From positions 682,001-746,000 of the forward strand of contig NZ_CP022423.1 in assembly GCF_002222655.1 (NCBI RefSeq): 64,000 bases of DNA. The letters run 5' to 3'. The notes under the pieces are model-generated. The model saw only the letters and a program-made list of their open reading frames with translations, was not told the DNA's origin and searched no databases. Both the position numbers and the translations under genes were made by a program. Positions 1 to 8,237 of the stretch are shown here, in pieces; position 1 is the first letter of the stretch; every line of letters starts with the position of its first letter. The stretch comes from Vitreoscilla filiformis. GTDB lineage: Bacteria > Pseudomonadota > Gammaproteobacteria > Burkholderiales > Burkholderiaceae_C.

Positions 1-2
1 CC

Positions 3-659
3 GTGAAGGGGCTCAAAGACATCCCCCGCATCCCGCCGCTGTCCGCTCGCACCACCACCCCGACCGCCGCACGTTTTGCCGAGGCTCCCACCCGCCGGGT
101 GAGTTTTGCTGAGGCCTCATCCACCGCCACCGCACCACGGAGCACCACCATGACCGAAGAAGAAATCGCAGCACTGAAGGCTCAGGCTGCCGCTGACAAA
201 AAGAAGGCCGAAGACGCCGAAGCTGCCCGCATCAAGGCCGAAGCCGATGCCAAGGCCGCCCGCGACGCGAACGCGGCCGTGCTCAAGGCCCAAGCTGAAT
301 CCCGCCATGCCGAGCATGTGAGCTTCGCCGAGGGCATGTGCGGCAAGGGCCAGACCGGTGCCCGCATCAGCCCGGCCGACATGCCCAAGCTGGTGGCTGT
401 GCTGGACGCCCTGGGCGATGCCGCCACCATCAAGCGCGTGAGCTTCGCCGAGGGCGACAAGCGCGTGGAGTTCGACGCGGTGAAGTTCGTGCGCGATGCG
501 TTCGGCGCGCTGCCGGTGCGGGTCAGCTTCGGGGAGTACAAGCCCCAGGGCACGCCCGCCGCCTCGTTCTCCAACGGCGACCCCGGCGGTGACGTGGCCA
601 GCCTGAGCGATGCCGAACTGGATACCCGCATCAAGCAGCACCAGGCGACCCACAAGTGA
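3..659 (+). CDS. C-terminal fragment of a phage protease/scaffold protein from a second phage
   Basis: The open frame runs off the left window edge, so the true start is not seen. It has several VSFAE(G/A) segments, an Ala/Lys/Glu-rich stretch (about residues 50-100) that should form a coiled coil, and an internal ATG at 150 after GGAG, as expected for a protease gene that also encodes a scaffold from an internal start. It differs from the protease gene at 21834. The last three bases, TGA at 657-659, are also the first bases of the Mu-like prophage left end, so the stop is supplied by the inserted element and the gene is probably cut short. Assignment to a phage protease/scaffold rests on composition and architecture, not on a catalytic motif, and is tentative. 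Confidence 0.5.
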   Translation: MKGLKDIPRIPPLSARTTTPTAARFAEAPTRRVSFAEASSTATAPRSTTMTEEEIAALKAQAAADKKKAEDAEAARIKAEADAKAARDANAAVLKAQAESRHAEHVSFAEGMCGKGQTGARISPADMPKLVAVLDALGDAATIKRVSFAEGDKRVEFDAVKFVRDAFGALPVRVSFGEYKPQGTPAASFSNGDPGGDVASLSDAELDTRIKQHQATHK

Positions 660-736
660 AGAGAGATGAGATAAACCACCAAACGGCACGCGATAAATCC
701 GGATGACCTCGGATGAAATTGGCAGTTCTCGGATGG
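657..736. repeat. Prophage left end with transposase-type binding sites
   Basis: The terminus TGAAGAGAGATGA is followed by GATAAACC (670-677) and CGCGATAAATCC (689-700), spaced 22 bp apart. The right end carries the same core twice at 23 bp spacing in inverted orientation. This fits a pair of transposase A sites at each end, as known for Mu. Further in, the core CGGATG occurs three times (700-705, 710-715, 730-735) with 10 and 20 bp spacing, which could be additional binding sites on one helix face. The sites were found by comparing the two ends by eye; binding is inferred. Confidence 0.75.
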
Positions 737-770
737 AGTGTGTGAAATAACTTTCAGCCGGTGAAAATGA

Positions 771-799
771 AAAAGGGCGGCCAACTTTGCCGCCCTTTT
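771..799. terminator. Bidirectional intrinsic terminator after the early operon
   Basis: A perfect 11-bp stem, AAAAGGGCGGC paired with GCCGCCCTTTT, encloses a 7-base loop. It lies about 20 bp beyond the stop of the mor-like gene, the last gene of the leftward early operon. The A/T-rich stem ends give a T-run on both strands, so it could stop early transcripts and also shield the phage end from outside transcription. Confidence 0.85.
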
Positions 800-817
800 G
801 CTTTGCCCGCCTGAGCA

Positions 818-1216
818 TTACAACGGGAACTGCCCTTGCCGTTCATCCATCGGCGGCAATCCTTGCTCTTTGCGCACTGCGTCCATGGTGTCGCTCAGCA
901 GTTCATACAGGTAGGTTTCGGTCAGACCGTACTCTTGTGCCAGCTCTTCGACCCGGCGCGACGAGAACGGGCGAGCGGTAGGGCTTGGTTGACTGTACGC
1001 ATTGAGAATGGCGCGATTCCGTGCGCTGAGAGGCTTGGTCAGGTCGATGGCTGCGGGGATGTACAGGTGAGTGCGAGCGTACATGTTGCACATCCCCACT
1101 GCGATTTCTCGCCCAATGGTCGTAGCAGTGTCTGGCGCCATACCGCGATCAGTCAGTACTCGGGCTGCCACGGCCGTCAAGTTCTCAATGAACAGATACG
1201 GCTTTTTGCGAGTCAT
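818..1216 (-). CDS. mor: Mor-family middle transcription activator
   Basis: The 132-residue product matches the Mor/C activator family in length and layout: an N-terminal helical dimerisation region followed by a C-terminal helix-turn-helix (about residues 85-125, with the segment VEELAQEYGLTETYLYELL). In Mu, Mor switches on middle transcription. Here it is the last gene of the leftward early operon and its ATG overlaps the stop of gemA as ATGA, so it is translationally coupled. No separate C activator was found, so this protein may turn on the rightward late operon directly. A candidate dyad target lies at 13860-13887. Confidence 0.8.
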   Translation of the reverse strand: MTRKKPYLFIENLTAVAARVLTDRGMAPDTATTIGREIAVGMCNMYARTHLYIPAAIDLTKPLSARNRAILNAYSQPSPTARPFSSRRVEELAQEYGLTETYLYELLSDTMDAVRKEQGLPPMDERQGQFPL

Positions 1217-1929
1217 GCCGCCACCTCAATCGGCTTGGCCTTGCGGATGGGCGTTGCCAGTGGCTTAGCAATCGCCTCATCCACCTTGCGCCCCAGCGCT
1301 GCGCTGGCGCTTTGCCATGCGCGCCACCACGGCGCCCAACTGGCGCTGTTAGCCGCACGTTCGGCGAACACCAATGCATCACGGTAGGCGGGAGGGTCTT
1401 GGCGCATCGTCGGGTTTTCCAAGGCGGCACGCATCTTGGCAACATCGGCGCTCATCGGGCGCACAGCCCAGAACTTCAGCGCTTCAATCACGTCGGACTT
1501 TTGCTGTGACGTGAGCCAGTGCAGATCTTCGACCCCGACTTGACGCTTGATGTAATGCGCCAAGGCGCGCTCGCTTGAATCACGCACTTCGCCCAGCACG
1601 TATAAAAACAGCCACAGCGCCCGGATTTTTGTGGACGCTGGCGAGCGCTCCAGCTTGCGCCGCCCGGAGCCTGGCGCTGGGGTGCCCCCCTTGCCCGTGC
1701 GCTTCCACCCCAGCTCACGCTCAAACAACGTGGTCAGCAGGTGGTACTGCTCAGCCCGCGTGAGTTGGGTAGCCGACGTGCGGCCACCAAACATGCGCGC
1801 CATCCGTTGGCGATATTCGGCCTCGGTCATCACGCCCGACGCATCAGCCCAGGTGCGTGCAATGCCCAACAGTTGCGTCAGCGGCGCGGCCTTTGAGGCC
1901 TTGGTTGTAGCTGTGGCTGCGGTTGCCAT
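1213..1929 (-). CDS. gemA: GemA-like regulatory protein (DUF1018)
   Basis: The 238-residue protein resembles Mu GemA (gp16), known to affect host gene expression and DNA topology. Recognisable pieces are the N-terminal LTRAEQYHLL/FERELGWK region and the later LTSQQKSDVIEALKFW segment typical of DUF1018 proteins. The start at 1929 was chosen because its ATG overlaps the upstream stop as TGATG; a longer frame to 1995 exists. The tail of the protein is Ala/Lys-rich. It is coupled to mor downstream (ATGA). Confidence 0.75.
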   Translation of the reverse strand: MATAATATTKASKAAPLTQLLGIARTWADASGVMTEAEYRQRMARMFGGRTSATQLTRAEQYHLLTTLFERELGWKRTGKGGTPAPGSGRRKLERSPASTKIRALWLFLYVLGEVRDSSERALAHYIKRQVGVEDLHWLTSQQKSDVIEALKFWAVRPMSADVAKMRAALENPTMRQDPPAYRDALVFAERAANSASWAPWWRAWQSASAALGRKVDEAIAKPLATPIRKAKPIEVAA

Positions 1930-2600
1930 CACAGTCCTCCCAGGTGAAACACACTGCGCACTGCGCGGATCGGCACCTTGGCTTGCCAGAACCAAGATGG
2001 GATAACGCGATGCACGAATGGGGGTTCATCGGTCTCGTCCAGGGTCATGGTTGAGCGAAAGTCGGAGGGGGGAACCGACCGCAGTGGCGCGGCCACGGCA
2101 GCAGCGGCCGCTCGCGTTTTGACGTTGGACGATAACCAGCGATCTGGCACCAACTGCCACATACCGGACGAATGGAGCGCACACCCCTTGGCACAGGCGC
2201 GGGTCAACTCGCGTTGGACATCGTGACGTGAATGACCAATGGCAGTGTGAATGCGGGCCAATGACGATGTCAGATCAGGGCACCCCATAAGAAACGTCAG
2301 CGCTTTGTCCAACACGCTGCCCTCATGAGTCAGCAGGCAGACGGGCCGGGTTTGAACTGGTGCATCGGCGGCGACCCACACTGATTTTGGTTCGGGTTCT
2401 ATTTGGTAAACCAACTTAGCTGCCAACAGAGGCCGAAAGAGGCAAGCCAGTTGGTGTACGTTGATGGGGGAACCAAGCTCAATCATGCGGGCAATCAGCT
2501 CGCAGGAGTACAGCGGTTTGCCGGCTTGGCGCAGTACCGACAGCACAGATGCGCGTTTGGAGTTGGGCGCCGGGGTGTAGCGGGCAGATGTTGTGTACAT
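1929..2600 (-). CDS. Early phage protein with predicted winged-helix N-terminus
   Basis: I do not recognise this 223-residue protein as a named family. Residues 15-60 (SKRASVLSVLRQAGKPLYSC and following) look like a winged-helix DNA-binding fold. A second part around 100-145 (LARIHTAIGHSRHDVQREL) could be another helix-turn-helix. The start at 2600 is preceded by a G-rich ribosome-binding stretch; an alternative ATG at 2618 overlaps the previous stop. It sits between DUF3164 and gemA in the early operon, so a regulatory role is plausible but unproven. Confidence 0.6.
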   Translation of the reverse strand: MYTTSARYTPAPNSKRASVLSVLRQAGKPLYSCELIARMIELGSPINVHQLACLFRPLLAAKLVYQIEPEPKSVWVAADAPVQTRPVCLLTHEGSVLDKALTFLMGCPDLTSSLARIHTAIGHSRHDVQRELTRACAKGCALHSSGMWQLVPDRWLSSNVKTRAAAAAVAAPLRSVPPSDFRSTMTLDETDEPPFVHRVIPSWFWQAKVPIRAVRSVFHLGGL

Positions 2601-2614
2601 GACAGCCCCCCAGA

Positions 2615-3244
2615 TCAAATGGCCGACCAGTCCAACACGATGGGCACGTATTTGTTCGTGGCCCCCACGCGCTCATAGACCCGGATGTAGCTGCGGCTGC
2701 CCGTGACCATGATGCATTCGGCGATGACATGCATGGCGCGTTGCCAGCGCGGGTCGGGGAAATTGAAGCGGCGCAGGCTCAACACCTTGGCCACCGACAC
2801 CCGCCCCTCTTTGTCCACCTGGAAGGCGTCTTGCGCGATGGCCGCCAGCTCCGGGCGCACGCCCTCAGCGATCCACTCGTCGATGCATTCGCTGATCAGG
2901 TTCTTGGCGACTTGCAGACGCTCATCAAACACGATGCAGTCCTGAATGGCCCGTTCGACTTTGTACTGACCATCGAACGAGCGCAGGCTCACATTGCCCT
3001 TGTTGCCGCCCCAGGTGATCTCGTACTTCTCAGCGCTGATCTCGCAGAACGCCTGAACGGCATCAAACGTCTTGCGTTTTTTGGCTTGGGTCAGGGCTTG
3101 CAGTTCTTTCAACTCGGCCACGATTTCGCGCACCGTTTGATCGCGCAGCTTGTCGATGTCTTCGACCATGGCTTCGGGGATCAGTCGGCCCTGCGGGTCT
3201 TGCATGTAGCCGGCGGGGATGGTGGAGGTTTGTTGCGTGCTCAT
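2615..3244 (-). CDS. DUF3164 family phage protein
   Basis: The 209-residue product has the pattern of DUF3164 proteins common in Mu-like early operons: an N-terminal QDPQGRLIPE segment, a long helix (IDKLRDQTVREIVAELKEL), then a conserved core around WGGNKGNVSLRSFDG, and the ending RFNFPDPRWQRAM. The function is not established; its constant position beside transposition genes suggests a replication-transposition role. The ATG at 3244 starts the conserved region; the frame is open to 3319 without better support. Confidence 0.75.
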   Translation of the reverse strand: MSTQQTSTIPAGYMQDPQGRLIPEAMVEDIDKLRDQTVREIVAELKELQALTQAKKRKTFDAVQAFCEISAEKYEITWGGNKGNVSLRSFDGQYKVERAIQDCIVFDERLQVAKNLISECIDEWIAEGVRPELAAIAQDAFQVDKEGRVSVAKVLSLRRFNFPDPRWQRAMHVIAECIMVTGSRSYIRVYERVGATNKYVPIVLDWSAI

Positions 3245-3315
3245 GATGTTGCGGTTGTTGTCGAGGGAAACTTCGCCGGTAGCCGACCGGCAACGGGGCG
3301 CATGGGCGCCGGGGA

Positions 3316-3555
3316 TCACACGCGCCAGATGCGTCTGAGCCTGGCGCGCAGTCGAGTGCGCTGGATGGTGGTCTCGGACAGCATCTGGGCCAGCTCGATG
3401 CGCAGTGCTGCGCTGTAGTTCAGCTCGGTCTGGATGTGCGTGCGGTACACCGCTTCACGGCGGGCCAGCGTGGCCAGTTGGTGTCGCAGCCACACCACTT
3501 CCAGGCGATACAGCCAGGAGCGCACAGCCCAGGCCAGGGAGGTGGCGGTGTTCAT
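3316..3555 (-). CDS. Small early phage protein
   Basis: This 79-residue protein has one hydrophobic, Trp-containing N-terminal stretch (SLAWAVRSWLYRLEVVWLRH) followed by Arg-rich helices. Its ATG overlaps the stop of the ATPase B gene as ATGA, so it is probably coupled to it. The function is unknown. The operon position and coupling support it as a real gene. Confidence 0.55.
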   Translation of the reverse strand: MNTATSLAWAVRSWLYRLEVVWLRHQLATLARREAVYRTHIQTELNYSAALRIELAQMLSETTIQRTRLRARLRRIWRV

Positions 3556-4781
3556 GCCATCCGCACCACGTCAGCAGTCACCACCGGGGCGCCCAGCTCG
3601 GCGGCCTGATTCAGCGCCCGGTTGGACAAATTGTTGATGGCCAGCGGGTAGATGTCGCCTTGCAGCCGCGTGGCCAGGGCCGCGATAGCGTCCAGCTCGA
3701 ACAGTTCGCCCAACTCCCGACCACAGTAGGCTTTGACGCGGTGGGCCATGTAGGCGGCCAGGTCGCCCGACTTCACACCCAGCGGGCGCAGTTCGACGAT
3801 CTCGGTGCGTTGCAGCACTTCGCGCACATCGTTCTTTTGCAGTTTGTCGGCCAGCTCCTGGTGGCCCACCATCAGGATGCCCAGCAGTGGAGCCCGACCC
3901 ACGCGCATGCGCTCATGCAAACGCTTGAACTGGTTGAGGGTGGTGGAGGGTGAGTCGTGCGCCTCTTCCAGAACCAGTACATGCGCCCAGCCCGCCTTGC
4001 GATGTTCTTCCAGCAGTTTCAACACTTGGCGGGTGCGCGCCTCGGAGGTTTGGGCCACGGTGGCTTTGGGGTCGAGGTCGAGCACGATGGCCGCCAGGAT
4101 GTCGCTGCTCTTGAGCGGCTTGCCCTTGGTGTCTTTGTCGGCCATGCCCACCACGCTGGGGGCGATGATCTTGAGCAGTTTGTTCTCGCGCTGGATGCGC
4201 TCTTTCAGGTCGCCCAGGATGGTGGTCTTGCCTGAGCCACTCTCGCCTACCAGGGCCAACATGCGGGCGTTGAGTGCGGCTTGCCACACCATTTCGCGCA
4301 CGAACCGGATTTCGGCATTGGCGAACAGGTGAGCGTCTTGTGTCACCTCGTCGTCGAACGGGCCGGTGAACAACTTGAAGTGCTTGCGAGCGTCGGTGGT
4401 CAGGCTCTGTTTGGCGATCAGCATGGTGTCTTCCTGGTTGGGTGTGGTGCGGGTGTTGGGGTGGGTGCCAGCCCGATGGGCGCGGCGCAGCGGGGGCAAC
4501 AGAGAGGGCTTGTCGGTGGTGCTGGGGGCGGTTTGGGTGGCATCCGGTAGCGGCTCGAACAGGTGATCAAGCTGCTCGGTTGGCACGCCCAGGTCAGCGA
4601 GCGAGCGGGTGACGGCCTGGCGCAGTTCGGCCTGATCGCGGCGCTTGGGCCACTGCCCATGCAGCGCCAGTTGTGACAAACCTGCCGGTGAAATGCCCGC
4701 CGGTTCAGCCACTTGGCGCAGGCTCAACCGCGAGGCGGTCAGCACGGTGTGCAGGCGCAGGGGGTGGGTGTTGGGGGTCAT
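3552..4781 (-). CDS. Transposition ATPase B (MuB-like AAA protein)
   Basis: The 409-residue protein combines an N-terminal helix-turn-helix (about residues 12-60) with an AAA ATPase core: Walker A GESGSGKTT at 179-187 and Walker B VLVLEEAHD near 268-276. MuB-type ATPases coat target DNA and deliver it to the transposase. The segment at about 81-120 is Pro/Thr-rich and looks like a linker, so the protein is longer than Mu B (312 residues). It follows transposase A in the same operon, the classic A-B order. Confidence 0.9.
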   Translation of the reverse strand: MTPNTHPLRLHTVLTASRLSLRQVAEPAGISPAGLSQLALHGQWPKRRDQAELRQAVTRSLADLGVPTEQLDHLFEPLPDATQTAPSTTDKPSLLPPLRRAHRAGTHPNTRTTPNQEDTMLIAKQSLTTDARKHFKLFTGPFDDEVTQDAHLFANAEIRFVREMVWQAALNARMLALVGESGSGKTTILGDLKERIQRENKLLKIIAPSVVGMADKDTKGKPLKSSDILAAIVLDLDPKATVAQTSEARTRQVLKLLEEHRKAGWAHVLVLEEAHDSPSTTLNQFKRLHERMRVGRAPLLGILMVGHQELADKLQKNDVREVLQRTEIVELRPLGVKSGDLAAYMAHRVKAYCGRELGELFELDAIAALATRLQGDIYPLAINNLSNRALNQAAELGAPVVTADVVRMA

Positions 4782-4793
4782 GACTTGAACCCC

Positions 4794-5096
4794 TCAAACC
4801 TGTGAAAACGTGCGTTTGCGGTAGACGGTTCCCACCAGCACCATTTCCCCAGGCCCCGTGCGCTTGTAGATGGCTGCGCGGCCTTCGTGCTCGCTGGTTT
4901 CAATGAACAAGCTGCGCGGCAGGGCGCGGATTGCATCCTCCAGAGCACCAATCGCGGCCCGCTCTTCTGGGGTGGTTTCGTCGGTCTTGAGGGTCGAAGT
5001 TTGCTGTTCTTCAAACCGCTCCAGCAGCAGCTCAGCCGGCGTTTTACCGGTCGCGGCCTTCACGGCACGGGTAATTTCTTTGATGCTCTTGCTCAT
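4794..5096 (-). CDS. Small early phage protein between transposase A and B
   Basis: The 100-residue protein begins SKSIKEITRAVKAATGKTPA and is mostly helical and acidic in the middle, with a more beta-like C-terminus (EGRAAIYKRTGPGEMVLVGT). The ATG at 5096 overlaps the transposase stop as TGATG. I do not recognise a family. The location between A and B suggests a transposition accessory protein, which is inference only. Confidence 0.6.
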   Translation of the reverse strand: MSKSIKEITRAVKAATGKTPAELLLERFEEQQTSTLKTDETTPEERAAIGALEDAIRALPRSLFIETSEHEGRAAIYKRTGPGEMVLVGTVYRKRTFSQV

Positions 5097-6907
5097 CACA
5101 AACCTCCCACCGCACGCAGCGGCATCGGGGCCACGGGCTGGGCAGCGGGTGCGCTTGGCGCCAGTTGCTCGGCCAGGGTTTCGAGTTGGTCTTCGGGCAC
5201 GCCGTCGGCGCCGAACCGGGCTTGCACCCAGCCGTACACCTGGGGCGTGTAGCGCTCGCCCAGGCGGCGCTTCAGCTCTTGGCACGCCTCGGGCACCGTC
5301 AGGCGGCGGGTGGATACCGCCCGGTCTTCCACCGCCACTTGGTGCCCGCGCTTGGGCATGTAAGTGGGCAGTTGGGCGGCATCCGCCTTGTGCATGGCAA
5401 ACGGGTCAACCTGCCCGGCAAACACAAGGCCACCCTTTTCTTGGCGTTCCTTGGCTTCGTCCAGCGTGTCGCCGCCGTAGGCGGTTTGCACCACCGCATC
5501 CCGGTTCACGTCCAGCAAGCCACGCGGCGCGGCGCGCAGTTCCTGGCCGCGCTGCGGTGCGTCGGTGGCGTATCCGGCACTGGTGAACGTCACCGCCTCG
5601 AACGGCATCCACGCCAGGCGCCCGGTGCTGCCGTCCACATAGCCAACCTCGACGCTGGGCGGGTGGTACGGGTCGGCCACCACCGGCACCATGTCCCCAG
5701 CCTTCACGCCCGGCAAGTGGCGCACGCGGTAGCTGTGGCGGCTCACCTTGCCATCGGCCCCACGCAAGGCGAAGGTGATCTCCAGATTCGTGTCCACCTT
5801 GCGCTTGATCGGGTGCGCCCGCATCAGGCGGCGCATCACATCCGCCGGGGGAGCGATGCGCAGTTGGTCAGCGGTGATCGTCAACCATTGCGCATGGCGC
5901 GGGCGCCCGTAGCGGCTGTGGTTCTTCGTGCCGCAGTACCAGTGGCTCCACAGCAGCGCCTTGTCGTTCAAGTCGTCCAGGCTGGCCACTTTGGCAAAGC
6001 GCAGGCTGGCCAGCTCGAAGTGGATTTCCACCAGGTGGTGGGCCTTCTCCACGCTGCCGTTGGAGCGTGAGCGGTGACGCTCATGCACCAGCACCTTGGA
6101 CTTCAGGCGCTCGCACAGGTTGAGCACCGGCGCCGAGGTGTTGGCCGCACCTGGGTCGAACTCCAGATGCAGCGGCACCCCGTGCATCGGGTGGCGTCCG
6201 CCCTTGTCACCAAACGCCCAGATCAGAAACTCACCCAGGTTGGCCGCTGATTCACTGCCCAGGTAATACCGGGTCAGGAAATCATGGGAGTTCACATCGG
6301 CGGCGGTATACCGAATCAACCGTTCTTCCTGGACGCGGGTGATATTCGCCGGCTTATTCTTGTAGAACTTCTTTTCGTCCATCACCTGCAACCCGGTGGC
6401 GTTGCTGAGGTAATAAACAACGCACACCGATGCATCCACTTGCCAGAACTGGTTCGGGTGCTCCGTGGCCACCTGAATCGCCGGCTCCGGCAGGCGCAAC
6501 TGGTCGGGGTGCAGCCCGGCTTCGCGCAGCAGCACCAGCAGCCTGCTGGTGGAAAGCTGGGTGCTGATGAGCCCCACCGTGTCGTGGCGCAGCAGCTCCA
6601 CCGCGTCATCGGCGGTCATGCGGTTGATGCCTTTGCGTCGGAAGGTGCCCATCAGCGCCGCGCTGATCTTCATCAGCTCATCGTGGGTCACGCCACGCTT
6701 GCCCGCATCGCTGCGGCGCTTGCGCCCCGTGTCCCGGCCGAGCTGCTCGGCCAGTAGGCGGTGGATGGTGCTGCGCGTCACGCCAAGCTGCGCCGCCGCC
6801 TCATCCGCAATGGCGCCGCACTCGCCGTGCGCGGCCTTGTCCAGCCGGGTGCGTACCTCGTGCAGGTACAGCACTTGATCGGCTGAAATTTGATGGCTCG
6901 GAGGCAT
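5096..6907 (-). CDS. Transposase A, DDE type (MuA-like)
   Basis: The 603-residue protein has helix-turn-helix segments in the first 120 residues, then an RNase H-like core with candidate catalytic residues D158 (FWQVDAS), D251 (LEFDPGAAN) and E287 (GSVEKAHH), then a beta-rich C-terminal domain. It carries out strand transfer during integration and replicative transposition, acting on the phage ends at 657 and 39339. The ATG at 6907 is preceded by AAGGAGCG; the frame is open further upstream to 7048 but that part lacks family character. Confidence 0.93.
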   Translation of the reverse strand: MPPSHQISADQVLYLHEVRTRLDKAAHGECGAIADEAAAQLGVTRSTIHRLLAEQLGRDTGRKRRSDAGKRGVTHDELMKISAALMGTFRRKGINRMTADDAVELLRHDTVGLISTQLSTSRLLVLLREAGLHPDQLRLPEPAIQVATEHPNQFWQVDASVCVVYYLSNATGLQVMDEKKFYKNKPANITRVQEERLIRYTAADVNSHDFLTRYYLGSESAANLGEFLIWAFGDKGGRHPMHGVPLHLEFDPGAANTSAPVLNLCERLKSKVLVHERHRSRSNGSVEKAHHLVEIHFELASLRFAKVASLDDLNDKALLWSHWYCGTKNHSRYGRPRHAQWLTITADQLRIAPPADVMRRLMRAHPIKRKVDTNLEITFALRGADGKVSRHSYRVRHLPGVKAGDMVPVVADPYHPPSVEVGYVDGSTGRLAWMPFEAVTFTSAGYATDAPQRGQELRAAPRGLLDVNRDAVVQTAYGGDTLDEAKERQEKGGLVFAGQVDPFAMHKADAAQLPTYMPKRGHQVAVEDRAVSTRRLTVPEACQELKRRLGERYTPQVYGWVQARFGADGVPEDQLETLAEQLAPSAPAAQPVAPMPLRAVGGL

Positions 6908-6930
6908 GGTGCCCGCTCCTTGTGTGGGGG

Positions 6931-7887
6931 TTACGCCTGGGCGGTGGCAGCGGGTTGCCCGATCGCCAACTTGCCGCCCAGGGCGTTCATCAAGTCGGCC
7001 AACATGCGTTGCAGCTCGGCGGTCATCAGCACCGCATCGGTGCGCCAAACCTCCTCGGCGTCAGGCCAGCCGGGGCCGCCCGCCGTCTTGTTCTCTTCCA
7101 GCACCACATCGGTGAGGGCCACGTTCCGCAGCGTCCAGGCATCGGTGAGCACAAAGGTCATCCGGGTATCCCACTCCAACGCCAGTTGCTTGGCGGTGTA
7201 GCCCTCACGCACATGGGCACGCACTTCGTCCGTCACCAGCGAGTGGTTGACGTAGCGCACCTTGGCGCGGGTTTCGTCCTGACGGTGCAGCTCGGCGGAG
7301 CGGCCCAGGCACAGGCCAAACGACCAGGGTGCATCACCGCTGCCCAGCCAGGTGGACATGGCCGCAGCCGGGGAAACCTGCGTCTGCACTGGCGTCACCA
7401 CAAGGCCGGGGATCATCCGCACCAGCGCCGTCACGATGTCCGCGCCGCGCTTGGCGCTGGCGCAGTCCAATGCCAGCCAGCCGTTGTCCGTGTCCAGCCA
7501 CACCAGCGTGGTTTCTTGGAGGGCAAACGCACGGGGCAACAGCTCAAACTTGGCTGCTTCGGCCAAATCCTTGGCAGCCGTCTTGCCGGGGCGGCGCCCG
7601 GTTTCCTTGTAGATGGCCTCGGCCATCTCTGCCACCCGCGCCTTCAGCGCCTGGGTGGGCACCTTCTTGGTTTCGGTCTTGTAGGCCAGCATCCAGCCGT
7701 GGCAGAACAACGGCTGCACCAAAGCGCCTCGGGTCGCGCTCGGGTCGGCCGGATCAACCCAACCAGCCGAATGTTCCTTGGCCGGCTCGCAGGGGCGGAA
7801 CTCCTCGCGCACCAGCGCAGGAATCAGGTCGGCGCACCGGGCAGGGTTGGTGCCGGTGATGGCGTACAAAATCAGGTTCTTGAACAT
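6931..7887 (-). CDS. rdgC: Recombination-associated protein RdgC
   Basis: The 318-residue product starts MFKNLILYAI and shows the RdgC pattern: FRPCEPAKEHSAGWVDP, a lysine-rich KTETKKVP segment, ELLPRAFALQETTLVWLD, and a C-terminal TWEWD-like LEWDTRMTFVLTD region. RdgC is a ring-shaped DNA-binding protein that limits RecA activity. It lies directly upstream of the transposase, transcribed in the same direction, with a good ribosome-binding site (AAGGAA). A phage-borne copy probably adjusts recombination during replicative transposition. Confidence 0.9.
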   Translation of the reverse strand: MFKNLILYAITGTNPARCADLIPALVREEFRPCEPAKEHSAGWVDPADPSATRGALVQPLFCHGWMLAYKTETKKVPTQALKARVAEMAEAIYKETGRRPGKTAAKDLAEAAKFELLPRAFALQETTLVWLDTDNGWLALDCASAKRGADIVTALVRMIPGLVVTPVQTQVSPAAAMSTWLGSGDAPWSFGLCLGRSAELHRQDETRAKVRYVNHSLVTDEVRAHVREGYTAKQLALEWDTRMTFVLTDAWTLRNVALTDVVLEENKTAGGPGWPDAEEVWRTDAVLMTAELQRMLADLMNALGGKLAIGQPAATAQA

Positions 7888-7911
7888 GGTCGTTTCCTTG
7901 GGCGAGGGTTG

Positions 7912-8226
7912 TCAGGCTTGGGCGGGGGTGACGTGGCAGGGCACCCAGGCGCGGCCCTGCTTCAGGGCGCCAATGGCCAGCGCTGCATCCATTCCGGCCT
8001 GGGTCACTTGGTAGAGCAGGCTGTGGTCGTTCAAATACGGCTTGCAGCACATCAGGCCCTTGGCTTCCAGTTGCTGGGCCAACTGCGCATCGGCACCTCC
8101 TTTGCGCACCACAAATGAGTTGCGGTAGGCCGATTGCCGGCGGCTCAGGCCGGTGCAGTCCAGCAGCGCCCGGCGCTGTTGTTCGTTGAGGGAGCGGATG
8201 TCAACGGTGGTGGGGTTCAGGCTCAT
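7912..8226 (-). CDS. Small early phage protein
   Basis: The 104-residue protein begins SLNPTTVDIRSLNEQQRRAL and is likely a small helical DNA-interacting fold: the middle (DAQLAQQLEAKGLM...YQVTQAGMDAALAI) resembles a winged helix with a wing and recognition helix. The start at 8226 has a clear GAGGAG ribosome-binding site 7 bases upstream; an ATGA-coupled ATG at 8241 is the alternative. No named family recognised. Confidence 0.6.
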   Translation of the reverse strand: MSLNPTTVDIRSLNEQQRRALLDCTGLSRRQSAYRNSFVVRKGGADAQLAQQLEAKGLMCCKPYLNDHSLLYQVTQAGMDAALAIGALKQGRAWVPCHVTPAQA

Positions 8227-8237
8227 CGTGGTTCTCC

